DNA of 55,341 nucleotides from Clostridia bacterium (GTDB taxonomy: Bacteria > Bacillota > Clostridia > Oscillospirales > CAG-272), in contig JAFXJH010000094.1 of NCBI GenBank assembly GCA_017532425.1, positions 1 to 55,341 of the forward strand, in the 5' to 3' direction. Both the position numbers and the translations under genes were made by a program. Below are positions 16,278 to 23,808 of this stretch, one piece after another. The first letter of the stretch is position 1, and every line of letters begins with the position of its first letter. The notes beneath the pieces were generated by a model that saw only the letters and a program-made list of their open reading frames with translations, made no database searches and was not told the origin of the DNA.

Positions 16278-17681
16278 ATGAAATTTGATGTTGTAATCGT
16301 AGGCGCAGGTCCTGCCGGAATATTCACCGCACTTGAAATGATAAAAAAAGGATCTAACAAAAAGATACTTATAATCGAAAAGGGTGCAGCCATCGAAAAT
16401 CGCAGATGCCCCAAAAACGTTGTCGGTCACTGTGTAAACTGCAAGCCTCACTGTCATATTACCACCGGATTTTCGGGCGCAGGCGCATTCTCCGACGGTA
16501 AACTTTCGCTCAGCTACGAGGTAGGCGGAGACCTTCCTCAGCTTATCGGTGAGGATTACGCGCAGGAAATGATCAACTACGCCGACAAGATCTATCTTGA
16601 ATTCGGTGCTGACACTCACGTTGAAGGTCTTGAAAACACCGAAGAGGTAAAGGCTATCCGCACGCGTGCTATTCAGGCGGGACTCAAGCTCGTTGACTGT
16701 CCGATACGCCATATGGGCACGGAAAAGGCGCACGACATCTATCTTGCAATTGAGAAGCATCTTCAGGCGAAGGGCGTCGAGATGATCTTCGGTTGCGAAT
16801 GCACAAATCTCATTCTCGAAAACAACGTCTGCCGCGGAGTTTACGCAATAATAAACGGCAAGGAGACCGAAGTCAGAGCCGATCACACGGTCGTTGCGAC
16901 CGGTCGCCGCGGTGCAGACTGGCTTGAAAAAATATGTGCAGAGCACAACATCGCTCATCAGCCGGGCACTGTTGACATCGGCGTACGTGTAGAAGTACGA
17001 AACGAGATCATGGAAGTAGTAAACCGCGTGCTTTACGAATCCAAGCTCATCGGATACCCCCGTCCCTTCAAGAACAAGGTAAGAACCTTCTGTCAGAATC
17101 CCGGTGGATTTGTTAGCCAGGAAAACTACGACGCAGGTCTTGCCGTTGTAAACGGTCACTCCTACAAGGAGCTCAAATCGAACAACACAAACCTCGCGAT
17201 CCTCTGCTCGCACAACTTCAATTCTCCTTTCAATCAGCCTATAGAATACGCCAAGAAGGTCGGTGAGCTTACCAACATGCTCGGAGCGGGACACATTCTC
17301 GTTCAGCGCTTCGGTGACATTCTCGACGGCAAGCGCACCTGGCAGAAGGAGCTTTCGCAGTCCAATCTCCGTCCTACGCTCCCCGATGCCGTAGCAGGCG
17401 ACATTACCGCCGCTATGCCCTACCGTGCTATGATGAACATAATCAACTTCATTCAGGCTGTTGACCACGTTGTGCCCGGTTTTGCTTCTTACGAGACACT
17501 TCTCTACTCTCCCGAGCTTAAATTCTACAGCAACCGCGTTAAAATGAACGAAGACCTCCACACAAGCATCGATGGTCTCTACTGTCTCGGTGACTCGAGC
17601 GGATGGACCCGCGGTCTTATGATGGCATCCGTTATGGGCGTTATCATGGGCAGAAAGCTCGTTGAAATGGAAAACGATTGA
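16278..17681 (+). CDS. FAD-dependent oxidoreductase, COG2509 type
   Basis: A 467-residue flavoprotein with an N-terminal dinucleotide-binding motif VVIVGAGPAGIFTALEM and a C-terminal FAD-closing block (GLYCLGDSSGWTRGLMMASV). In between lies a Cys cluster, RRCPKNVVGHCVNCKPHCH (C-x7-C-x2-C-x3-C), immediately before GFSGAGAFSDGKL. That order is characteristic of the COG2509 'uncharacterised FAD-dependent dehydrogenase' group. The cysteines could bind an iron-sulfur cluster or zinc. The reaction is not known to me. A role on an isoprenoid or fatty-acyl double bond would fit its place at the end of a lipid operon, but this is inference. The AAAGGA site is well placed. A foldback repeat follows. 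Confidence 0.88.
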   Translation: MKFDVVIVGAGPAGIFTALEMIKKGSNKKILIIEKGAAIENRRCPKNVVGHCVNCKPHCHITTGFSGAGAFSDGKLSLSYEVGGDLPQLIGEDYAQEMINYADKIYLEFGADTHVEGLENTEEVKAIRTRAIQAGLKLVDCPIRHMGTEKAHDIYLAIEKHLQAKGVEMIFGCECTNLILENNVCRGVYAIINGKETEVRADHTVVATGRRGADWLEKICAEHNIAHQPGTVDIGVRVEVRNEIMEVVNRVLYESKLIGYPRPFKNKVRTFCQNPGGFVSQENYDAGLAVVNGHSYKELKSNNTNLAILCSHNFNSPFNQPIEYAKKVGELTNMLGAGHILVQRFGDILDGKRTWQKELSQSNLRPTLPDAVAGDITAAMPYRAMMNIINFIQAVDHVVPGFASYETLLYSPELKFYSNRVKMNEDLHTSIDGLYCLGDSSGWTRGLMMASVMGVIMGRKLVEMEND

Positions 17682-17685
17682 TTTG

Positions 17686-17968
17686 CAAAGGACTCTGTCC
17701 TTGGATCCTGCCAAAGAACTTTTTGTAAAGAAGTTTAAAACGATTTGCAAGCAAAACGTTTTGGAATCTCAAAAACTTTACTGAAAAAGGAAATAAACTT
17801 ATTTTCAGAAAAGTTTTGTTTGATTCTTAAGGGCGTAACCCTTAAGTCGCGCTAAAGTTATGGTCTTTTGTCAGAAACCATTTTTGAAAAAGAGTGTTAA
17901 AACGATTTGCAAGTAAAACGTTTTGGAATCTCAAAAACTTTACTGAAAATGAGTTTCTACTTTTCTTA
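17686..17968. repeat. Foldback intergenic repeat, locus 2 (with internal duplication)
   Basis: Outer hairpin CAAGGACTCTGTCCTTGG-like, then the module GGAATCTCAAAAACTTTACT present twice in direct orientation (17737-17788 and 17899-17949). Between them lie an inverted core TTTTCAGAAAAGTTTTG and a hairpin TTAAGGGcgtaaCCCTTAA. The two direct modules, both beginning AAAACGATTTGCAAG, are almost identical. This fills the 337 bases between the FAD-protein gene and the phosphoesterase gene, together with the terminator at its end. No ORF is present. Confidence 0.75.
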
Positions 17969-17971
17969 AAT

Positions 17972-18008
17972 AAAAAATCGGCATCAGTTAAACTGATGCC
18001 GATTTTTT
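17972..18008. terminator. Bidirectional intrinsic terminator
   Basis: AAAAAATCGGCATCAGT and ACTGATGCCGATTTTTT form a long perfect stem with a very short loop. It lies between the convergent FAD-protein and phosphoesterase genes, with A- and T-runs on both sides. Confidence 0.88.
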
Positions 18009-18018
18009 ATTAATGTTT

Positions 18019-20229
18019 TTAAACACGCTTTTTCTTTAGTGCATACACTAAAAATACAATAACAGCACATAATACACATATAACGACTATAGCGATCCAT
18101 ATCCATGGTTTGTCATCTTTTTCAGGATCGTTAGTATCTGCAGGAGCAGTATATACGTTTGAGAATTCAACTGTATCTACAGCCTCTGTACTGCCCTTCT
18201 TTGTAATAGTCGGTTTTGAAGCTGTAAGTCCGCCCTTACCGTCATCACTAACATCGACAATTACGTAATATACGCTTTCATCAAAGGTTATATTTTCTGT
18301 CTCGGCAGTAGCATCAACAGAGATCACAAAGTAATACCTTCCTGCCTTATTAAACGTAACATTTTCAAATGCGAACGTTCCGTCTGCTCCGTTTACTGCT
18401 CTCACGGGTGTAATGTCCGATTCTACAACAAATTCGCCGTTTGCCGCACAGAGCAGGAATGCAAATTCTTCGGATGTAATATCTCTGCCTGAAAGTGTAG
18501 CTTTGCCGCTGATATTTACGTTACAGGAAGCTACAGCGTCAAAATCAAGACTGATATCTGTATGACCCCCGTAGTAATATTTTTCGTAAGCCGTTGAATA
18601 ATATTCTATCTTCGCGAAGCGTCCGTCTTCTGTTAAGTACATAAGTCCAACAAGACCGAGTCCGGCAAAGTCGGTAGTATCTGCCGCCTGTCCGTCAATA
18701 AGTATCTGATAAACAGTATTGCCGTTATCTCCTACCGCAGGCGTCACGAGAATCTGGTCAGATGGCATATGCCCACAAACTATCATATCTATGTTCGCGT
18801 GTTTCTTGAAGTGCTTTTCCCACATCTGATCTGGATCAGCGTAAGACGCGTTACTTCCGCTGGGTGTAGCCCAATCTCCCTTAGTAAGATGTGCTCCGTT
18901 ACTGTTCAAATACGCGTGAGTTACAATCATAACGCGATGCTCGGGATGCTCGGAAATAACATTATCAGCCCAGTTAAGCACGTTTTCGCCTATACCAAAG
19001 TCAAGATTCAGTATCATATACTTGGTATTATTTTCTTCAAAGAGCAAATACGTGTTGGTCACAGAAGATTCTTTATAGAATCCGCCGTTTGCCGCGACGT
19101 GTTTATAATACTCAGACGTGGTTTTACCGAAAAGAGTATCGAGGAAATTAGCACCGTCGTGATTACCTCTGACCAACGAATAAGGAAGAACACCATTCAA
19201 CCGATCAAACTGTTCTTTTACACGATTCCACTCTTGTGATGTATTTCGGTCTGTCAGGTCGCCAAGACCGACCATGTATTTTATATTCTTTTTGTCTTTA
19301 TTATTAATAACATAGTCGAAGATTGGAGCAAGCTTATTCGGATATCTGTCTGTTATAAACTGAATATCGGGAAGGAAGGCTATTGAATAAGCATATTCTT
19401 TATCGTCCTTATCGCGGATGTCTTCCATCTCATCTTCGGTAATGAACATACTATAATACTTCATGTCATATCCGTTACCGCTGAGGTCCTCAATATCTTT
19501 TCCGTTCTTGTCCTCAGAAAGCTTATAATACAACATAAGATTTTCGTCGTTTACGTCGGGACCTTTTCTATAGTCGTTCACAATCTCTGTAGCGGTACGC
19601 ATATCAGAATAAACTGCAACGTCACCGATCGAGCCGGCGAATGCTCTTTGGTTGGCACTGAATCCATCGCCTGCAAGGGCAATCGGGTTATCCAAGATTT
19701 TTTCGTCGGGTTTAAAATCAGCAACTCCAAATTTCTTTGTCTGAGTAAATTGACCGTTCACATAACACTTAACTGAACTGTTATTTATATCGTGAACGAT
19801 AGCGAGGTGAGTCCACCTGTCGGCAGGAATACGTGAGGATTCCCACAATACAACCTCTACAACTGTATCACCGTCACCGAACATCAATTTAGGTTCGCCT
19901 TTCCACTTTATTTCAAAGCTGAACCAATGGTTAGTAGAAACGGCATAAGAATGTGGAATGTTTCCGAGAATAACGTTACCTTCCTCGTTATAGAACTCGT
20001 AAGGTATGTAAATCCACGCTTCATATGTTACGGGAAACTCTTCAAATTGTTTACCTGACCAGTAATATCCCTCAGGATGAGTAACACCATCTGTTTTTAC
20101 ATTGTCAATGGTAATACCGGTTCTTTCACCCGATTTTGTACTACTCTCTGCCGCATTTGCTGCCACAAACATTGATGCAAGCATCGAAAAAAGTAATAAA
20201 CAGCTAATTAAGCTTTTGATTTTTTTCAT
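18019..20229 (-). CDS. Surface LamG plus calcineurin-like phosphoesterase protein with pilin-type domain
   Basis: Predicted extracellular phosphoesterase held to the membrane. From the ATG with GAGGAG seven bases upstream it has 736 residues: a signal peptide (1-26, ending VAANAAESS), a LamG/concanavalin-like domain (about 40-235), a metallophosphoesterase domain (about 285-520; GLGDLTDRNTSQEW, YSLVRGNHDG, VTHAYL, CGHMPSDQ), and an FctA/Spy0128-like pilin domain (about 560-690; DGTFAFENVTFNKAGRYYF, VEFSNVYT). It ends in a transmembrane helix with a KKKRV tail. The pilin domain may form a Lys-Asn isopeptide bond, which is known for the family but not shown here. There is no LPXTG motif. Substrate unknown; nucleotides or phosphorylated glycans are possible. 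It is a paralogue of the protein encoded near 26-28 kb. Confidence 0.85.
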   Translation of the reverse strand: MKKIKSLISCLLLFSMLASMFVAANAAESSTKSGERTGITIDNVKTDGVTHPEGYYWSGKQFEEFPVTYEAWIYIPYEFYNEEGNVILGNIPHSYAVSTNHWFSFEIKWKGEPKLMFGDGDTVVEVVLWESSRIPADRWTHLAIVHDINNSSVKCYVNGQFTQTKKFGVADFKPDEKILDNPIALAGDGFSANQRAFAGSIGDVAVYSDMRTATEIVNDYRKGPDVNDENLMLYYKLSEDKNGKDIEDLSGNGYDMKYYSMFITEDEMEDIRDKDDKEYAYSIAFLPDIQFITDRYPNKLAPIFDYVINNKDKKNIKYMVGLGDLTDRNTSQEWNRVKEQFDRLNGVLPYSLVRGNHDGANFLDTLFGKTTSEYYKHVAANGGFYKESSVTNTYLLFEENNTKYMILNLDFGIGENVLNWADNVISEHPEHRVMIVTHAYLNSNGAHLTKGDWATPSGSNASYADPDQMWEKHFKKHANIDMIVCGHMPSDQILVTPAVGDNGNTVYQILIDGQAADTTDFAGLGLVGLMYLTEDGRFAKIEYYSTAYEKYYYGGHTDISLDFDAVASCNVNISGKATLSGRDITSEEFAFLLCAANGEFVVESDITPVRAVNGADGTFAFENVTFNKAGRYYFVISVDATAETENITFDESVYYVIVDVSDDGKGGLTASKPTITKKGSTEAVDTVEFSNVYTAPADTNDPEKDDKPWIWIAIVVICVLCAVIVFLVYALKKKRV

Positions 20230-20453
20230 AATAGTTCTCCTCAAGTAAAAACTAATAGATATAATTTGTCAATAATATATTAAATGATAACACATAATAC
20301 ATACATTTGTCAATATAAAGTCAGAAAAAACAGAGCAGTTTCACAATCAGCAGAGTTAGTTCTCCTAAAATCACATACAAAAGCCGACATTTTCAAGTAA
20401 AATCAACACCTAAAAAAATCACACAATACTGGTAATAGCGACAAAAACAATAT

Positions 20454-20480
20454 GCCCCGATAGATCAAATCTATCGGGGC
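20454..20480 (-). terminator. Intrinsic terminator after the OadG-like gene
   Basis: GCCCCGATAGAT and ATCTATCGGGGC form a 12-bp stem after the oadG-like stop codon. The rest of the 20230-20505 gap holds AT-rich sequence with two TTGACA-like boxes for the phosphoesterase gene, but no clear -10 box, so I do not call a promoter there. Confidence 0.75.
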
Positions 20481-20505
20481 TTTGCTTTAATATAGAATTT
20501 TATTT

Positions 20506-20865
20506 TCAGTCTTCTTTTTTGGTTCTTGCAGAGAACGCCTTATTGATAACAACGGTTGCAACAATAATTATACCGATAATAATGAATATACCGAGCATAC
20601 CGATTCCCATATAGCTGAGATGATTAACAAATCCCATCGGATGGAAGCTCTTGAACATCGAAGCAAACGCTTCAAAAAAGTTTTCTTCTTTTTTCGTTTC
20701 CTCTTCGGTCATTTCGTCTTTTGTGTCTTCAGCAGTTTCACCCGACGCGGTATCCTCACCTTCGCTCGGTGCAGCCTCGGCAACTACGCCGAAAAGCATC
20801 GAGGATACAGAGAAAACAAGTGCCATACAAAGAATGATTGCAAAAATCTTACTGTAAATCTTCAT
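20506..20865 (-). CDS. oadG: OadG-like gamma subunit of a Na+-translocating decarboxylase
   Basis: Small membrane subunit that assembles the decarboxylase and ties the soluble alpha subunit to the Na+-pumping beta subunit. The 119 residues comprise a signal-like N-terminal helix, an acidic Glu/Thr/Asp linker, then a block around LSYMGIGMLGIFIIIG with a single transmembrane helix (about 85-108), which is typical for OadG-type subunits. GGAGG lies eight bases before the ATG and the gene starts 16 bases after oadB, so the two are one unit. No carboxyltransferase (alpha) or biotin-carrier gene is next to it. Confidence 0.8.
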   Translation of the reverse strand: MKIYSKIFAIILCMALVFSVSSMLFGVVAEAAPSEGEDTASGETAEDTKDEMTEEETKKEENFFEAFASMFKSFHPMGFVNHLSYMGIGMLGIFIIIGIIIVATVVINKAFSARTKKED

Positions 20866-20881
20866 CTTACTTTCCTCCGTA

Positions 20882-22018
20882 TTACATAAAGAACTTGAGT
20901 ATAAGACCGCCTGCGATAACCGATGCGATCTGTCCGGATACGTTTACACCTATCGAGTGCATAAGCAGGAAGTTCTGAGGATCTTCCTTGATACCCATCT
21001 TATGAACAACACGTCCGGACATCGGGAATGCCGAAATACCTGCCGCGCCGATCATAGGGTTGATCTTCTTCTTCATAAAGAGGTTGAGAAGCTTTGCGAA
21101 AAGCACGCCGCCTGCTGTATCGAAGATGAATGCGAAAAGTCCGAGTCCGAGAATGAGAAGCGTTGCGGGCTGGAGGAACTTTTCAGCCTGCATCTGGCAA
21201 GCGATGGTAATTCCGAGGAATATTGTAACAAGGTTTGCGAGGACCTTCTGAGCTGTTTCAGAAAGAGAATCGAGAACGCCGCACTCGCGGATAAGGTTAC
21301 CGAACATAAGGAAACCGATAAGAGATACCGATTCGGGAACGATAACGCCTGCAACTATCGTAATGATTATCGGGAAGAGTATCTTTGTGGTCTTGGATAC
21401 GTTCTTGCCCTCGTAAGGCATACGGATCATGCGCTCCTTCTTTGTTGTGAGAAGCTTGATAACCGGGGGCTGAATGATCGGTACGAGTGCCATATAGGAA
21501 TATGCTGCAACCATTATCGCACCTGTGATATTGCTTTCAGCGCCGAGAAGCTTGTTTGCAACAACGATAGCTGTAGGACCGTCAGCCGCACCGATAATAC
21601 CTATAGAAGCGGCTTCCTCGGGCGTGAAGAACATCGAAGCAAGGCAGAGAGTGAAAAAGATACCAAACTGTGCCGCTGCACCGAATATCATAAGCTTAGG
21701 GTTTGTGAGAAGCGGTCCGAAGTCTATCATAGCTCCGATACCGATAAAGAGTATCAGCGGGAAAAGCTCGTTAGCTATACCTGCGTCAAAGAGTGTGGAA
21801 AGTGCGCCTTCCTGGAAAAATCCATCCACAGTCTGGCTGATAGCACCCGACAGCGGAATGTTTACGAGAATCGCACCGAATCCCATAGGAAGAAGCAGAG
21901 TAGGCTCCATATCCTTCTTTATCGCGAGATAAATGAGAATTCCACCGATTATCCACATAATAACGTGACCGATTTCAAGGTTTCCGAAATTACTGAAAAG
22001 TTCTAAAAGTTTGTCCAT
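20882..22018 (-). CDS. oadB: Na+-translocating decarboxylase beta subunit
   Basis: Membrane subunit that couples decarboxylation of carboxybiotin to Na+ export (oxaloacetate, methylmalonyl-CoA or glutaconyl-CoA decarboxylases). The 378 residues form a polytopic protein with the family blocks MEPTLLLPMGFGAILVN, IGAADGPTAIVVANKLL, NLIRECGVLDSLSETAQ and the C-terminal SIGVNVSGQIASVIAGG, which contain the conserved Asp, Asn and Gly residues of the Na+ pathway. A consensus promoter lies just upstream. GGAG lies ten bases before the ATG. The gene for the catalytic alpha subunit must be elsewhere, so the substrate cannot be named from this window. Confidence 0.93.
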   Translation of the reverse strand: MDKLLELFSNFGNLEIGHVIMWIIGGILIYLAIKKDMEPTLLLPMGFGAILVNIPLSGAISQTVDGFFQEGALSTLFDAGIANELFPLILFIGIGAMIDFGPLLTNPKLMIFGAAAQFGIFFTLCLASMFFTPEEAASIGIIGAADGPTAIVVANKLLGAESNITGAIMVAAYSYMALVPIIQPPVIKLLTTKKERMIRMPYEGKNVSKTTKILFPIIITIVAGVIVPESVSLIGFLMFGNLIRECGVLDSLSETAQKVLANLVTIFLGITIACQMQAEKFLQPATLLILGLGLFAFIFDTAGGVLFAKLLNLFMKKKINPMIGAAGISAFPMSGRVVHKMGIKEDPQNFLLMHSIGVNVSGQIASVIAGGLILKFFM

Positions 22019-22074
22019 CGTTTATATTCTCCAAATTTTATTATCCAATCATTTGATTTGGACCATACTTGAAT

Positions 22075-22103
22075 ATTATACCATCATATCCTTAAAAAGT
22101 CAA
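22075..22103 (-). promoter_or_regulatory. Consensus promoter of oadB-oadG
   Basis: On the minus strand TTGACT, a 17-base spacer and a perfect TATAAT stand about 56 bases before the oadB start codon. Confidence 0.75.
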
Positions 22104-22164
22104 GCGATATTTACAATTTAAGGTAAAACTCAGGTAAATTATTCGCAATTATATGTAAATTTCT

Positions 22165-23463
22165 TCAAAGAACGATCTTAAGTCCGATCATTACCGCAAG
22201 CATCGCGGGCAGCGCAAGTATTTCGCCGTAGCCTATAAAGCGCGCAAATGAAAGCTTTTCGCCGTGTTTTTTGAGAAGCGCGGTCCACATTATTCCGGCA
22301 AGAGCGCCGACCGGTGTAAGAAAAGCACCGAGATTCGAGCCCGCTACAGAAGCATACAGCGCGGCAAGACGCTCTGCACCCGTAAGTGTCTCTGTAACCG
22401 ACGAAAAGAGTACGCTCATCGGGATATTATTTATCAGATTGGCGCTGAAGAAGGAAACTATTCCATATCCGAATATAGTATCGGTGCTTGAAAGAATTTC
22501 CGATATTTTTTCTGTCACACCTACCTTATCAAGTGCAAGCACGAGCACAAACATCGAGAGCACGAATGGGATTATCTCATACGGTGCGTGCTTAAAGGTG
22601 TCGCCTATTTTTCCGAGTCCCTGCTTTCTGAAAAGAAGTATAGCCGAAGCGCAGACGAAAAGGCTTATGAAGCATCCGAAGGATATCACCCACATAGGGA
22701 GCGATATGTACGAGGAAACTACCATAAGAGCTATACAAATAGCAAGATGTGCAACACCCACCGCCGTTAGGGTCTTATCCTCTATTTTCGCGATCTCGCC
22801 CGACGCTTCAAAGGTCTTTTTGAGCTTTTTTGCAAATATCAATCGGAGAATAACGAATGAAACAACGCCCGCAAGCATGGTAGGAATAAACATCTTTACC
22901 GAATAATCTATAAAGGAGACTCCCGCGCCCGTCATAAGATAAATATTTGTCGGGTTTCCTATTATAAGCGCCATACTCCACGTATTTGCCGCAACGAATT
23001 CACATATCAGATACGGGATAGCATCTATCTTGGCGTTATGAGCAAAATAGCATATAAAGGGCGTAAACGTAAGCACTATTATATCGTTTGACGTGAATAC
23101 CGTAAGCACGGACACTATCAGATACAGCCACAAAAATAGCGATTTTTGACTTGCCTTTGCGTGTCCGAGCACGTAAGACGCAAGGAATCTGAAGAATCCG
23201 ACGCTGTCAAGGAAGACAGACATAAGGGTCATTGACAAAAAGAGCACGAGTATCTTTATCGGATTTATCTCGCTGTCAGCCGTAAGACCGCTTATCACCT
23301 CGGTAAGGGATATCTCTCCGAGGAAAATAAGGGAAAGTGCTCCAAGAAGCGGCGGGAAATAATATATATTCACCGTGTGTCCCTTTATTTCAACCGACGG
23401 CTTTACAAGTATGAGCGCAATAAACAATACGCAAGTGATAAGAAAAACAATAGCTACTGTCAT
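22165..23463 (-). CDS. ArsB/NhaD-type ion transporter family permease
   Basis: A 432-residue polytopic membrane protein of the ion transporter superfamily, with about eleven to twelve helices. The motif MALIIGNPTNIYLMTGAG (NPTN loop) and the second-half repeat SFFSANLINNIPMSVLFSS are typical of ArsB, NhaD and SLC13-like anion carriers, and the C-terminal LGAFLTPVGALAGIMW also fits. The start is the ATG with GAGG five bases upstream. The frame stays open 210 bases further upstream, but that part lacks a start signal. Substrate could be a dicarboxylate, arsenite or Na+/H+; no arsR or arsC gene is near, and a neighbouring Na+ pump makes a Na+-coupled carrier plausible. Confidence 0.85.
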   Translation of the reverse strand: MTVAIVFLITCVLFIALILVKPSVEIKGHTVNIYYFPPLLGALSLIFLGEISLTEVISGLTADSEINPIKILVLFLSMTLMSVFLDSVGFFRFLASYVLGHAKASQKSLFLWLYLIVSVLTVFTSNDIIVLTFTPFICYFAHNAKIDAIPYLICEFVAANTWSMALIIGNPTNIYLMTGAGVSFIDYSVKMFIPTMLAGVVSFVILRLIFAKKLKKTFEASGEIAKIEDKTLTAVGVAHLAICIALMVVSSYISLPMWVISFGCFISLFVCASAILLFRKQGLGKIGDTFKHAPYEIIPFVLSMFVLVLALDKVGVTEKISEILSSTDTIFGYGIVSFFSANLINNIPMSVLFSSVTETLTGAERLAALYASVAGSNLGAFLTPVGALAGIMWTALLKKHGEKLSFARFIGYGEILALPAMLAVMIGLKIVL

Positions 23464-23658
23464 AAAAACCTCAAAACAAAATTTGTAAATATCCAAAGCA
23501 AAGAGTAATAATATCACATTTTTGCAAAAAAATAAAGCCTTTTCGGCAAATTTTATTTCATATTTTTTCACAGCTTCTCCGCCCTTAAATTGTTTATTTT
23601 TTACAAATACAGAGGTAACAAAAAAGCCGCCTGAAAAGCGACGGCTCAGGCTGCAGAC

Positions 23659-23747
23659 AAAGCTTTCAGCCAAGGAAAAGGGTTAGGAGTCTGAGGAAAG
23701 GGGAAAAACTTCGGCGTTTGAGATGGTTTTCCCCTTTCCTCAGTTCA
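23659..23747 (+). repeat. Structured element, copy 2 (conserved loop hairpin)
   Basis: Same order as copy 1: the flank AAAGCTTTCAGCCAAGGAAA, then TGAGGAAAGGGGAAAA pairing with TTTTCCCCTTTCCTCA around the identical loop CTTCGGCGTTTGAGATGG. Relative to copy 1 the stem has changed on both arms so that pairing is kept. The element lies between two minus-strand genes but has plus-strand orientation and is followed by a plus-strand terminator. This and the terminator are the only contents of the 345-base gap. Confidence 0.8.
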
Positions 23748-23770
23748 AGCAACAGTTTTTTTAAACTTTA

Positions 23771-23803
23771 AGCCGTCGCATAAGCGACGGCTTTGTTTTT
23801 TTA
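23771..23803 (+). terminator. Intrinsic terminator, plus strand
   Basis: AGCCGTCGC (23771-23779) and GCGACGGCT (23784-23792) form a 9-bp GC-rich stem followed by TTGTTTTTTT on the plus strand. A third segment, GCGACGGCT at 23638-23646, could pair with the left arm instead. On the minus strand it would serve the GH39 gene only weakly because the T-run is poor there. Confidence 0.7.
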
Positions 23804-23808
23804 TTAAA

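Noticed and set aside
16260..17750. Long open frame (496 codons) on the minus strand opposite the FAD-protein gene
   Set aside because: It is antisense to a clear flavoprotein gene, has no family motif and no ribosome binding site. Biased codon use of the real gene explains the open frame.
20957..22006. Long plus-strand frame opposite oadB
   Set aside because: It is antisense to a well-recognised gene, has a His-, Cys- and Arg-rich composition without known domains, and no start signal.
23464..23673. N-terminal extension of the ArsB/NhaD-type permease
   Set aside because: It would run into the structured element and has no ribosome binding site; the ATG at 23463 has GAGG at the right distance and starts with a normal first helix.
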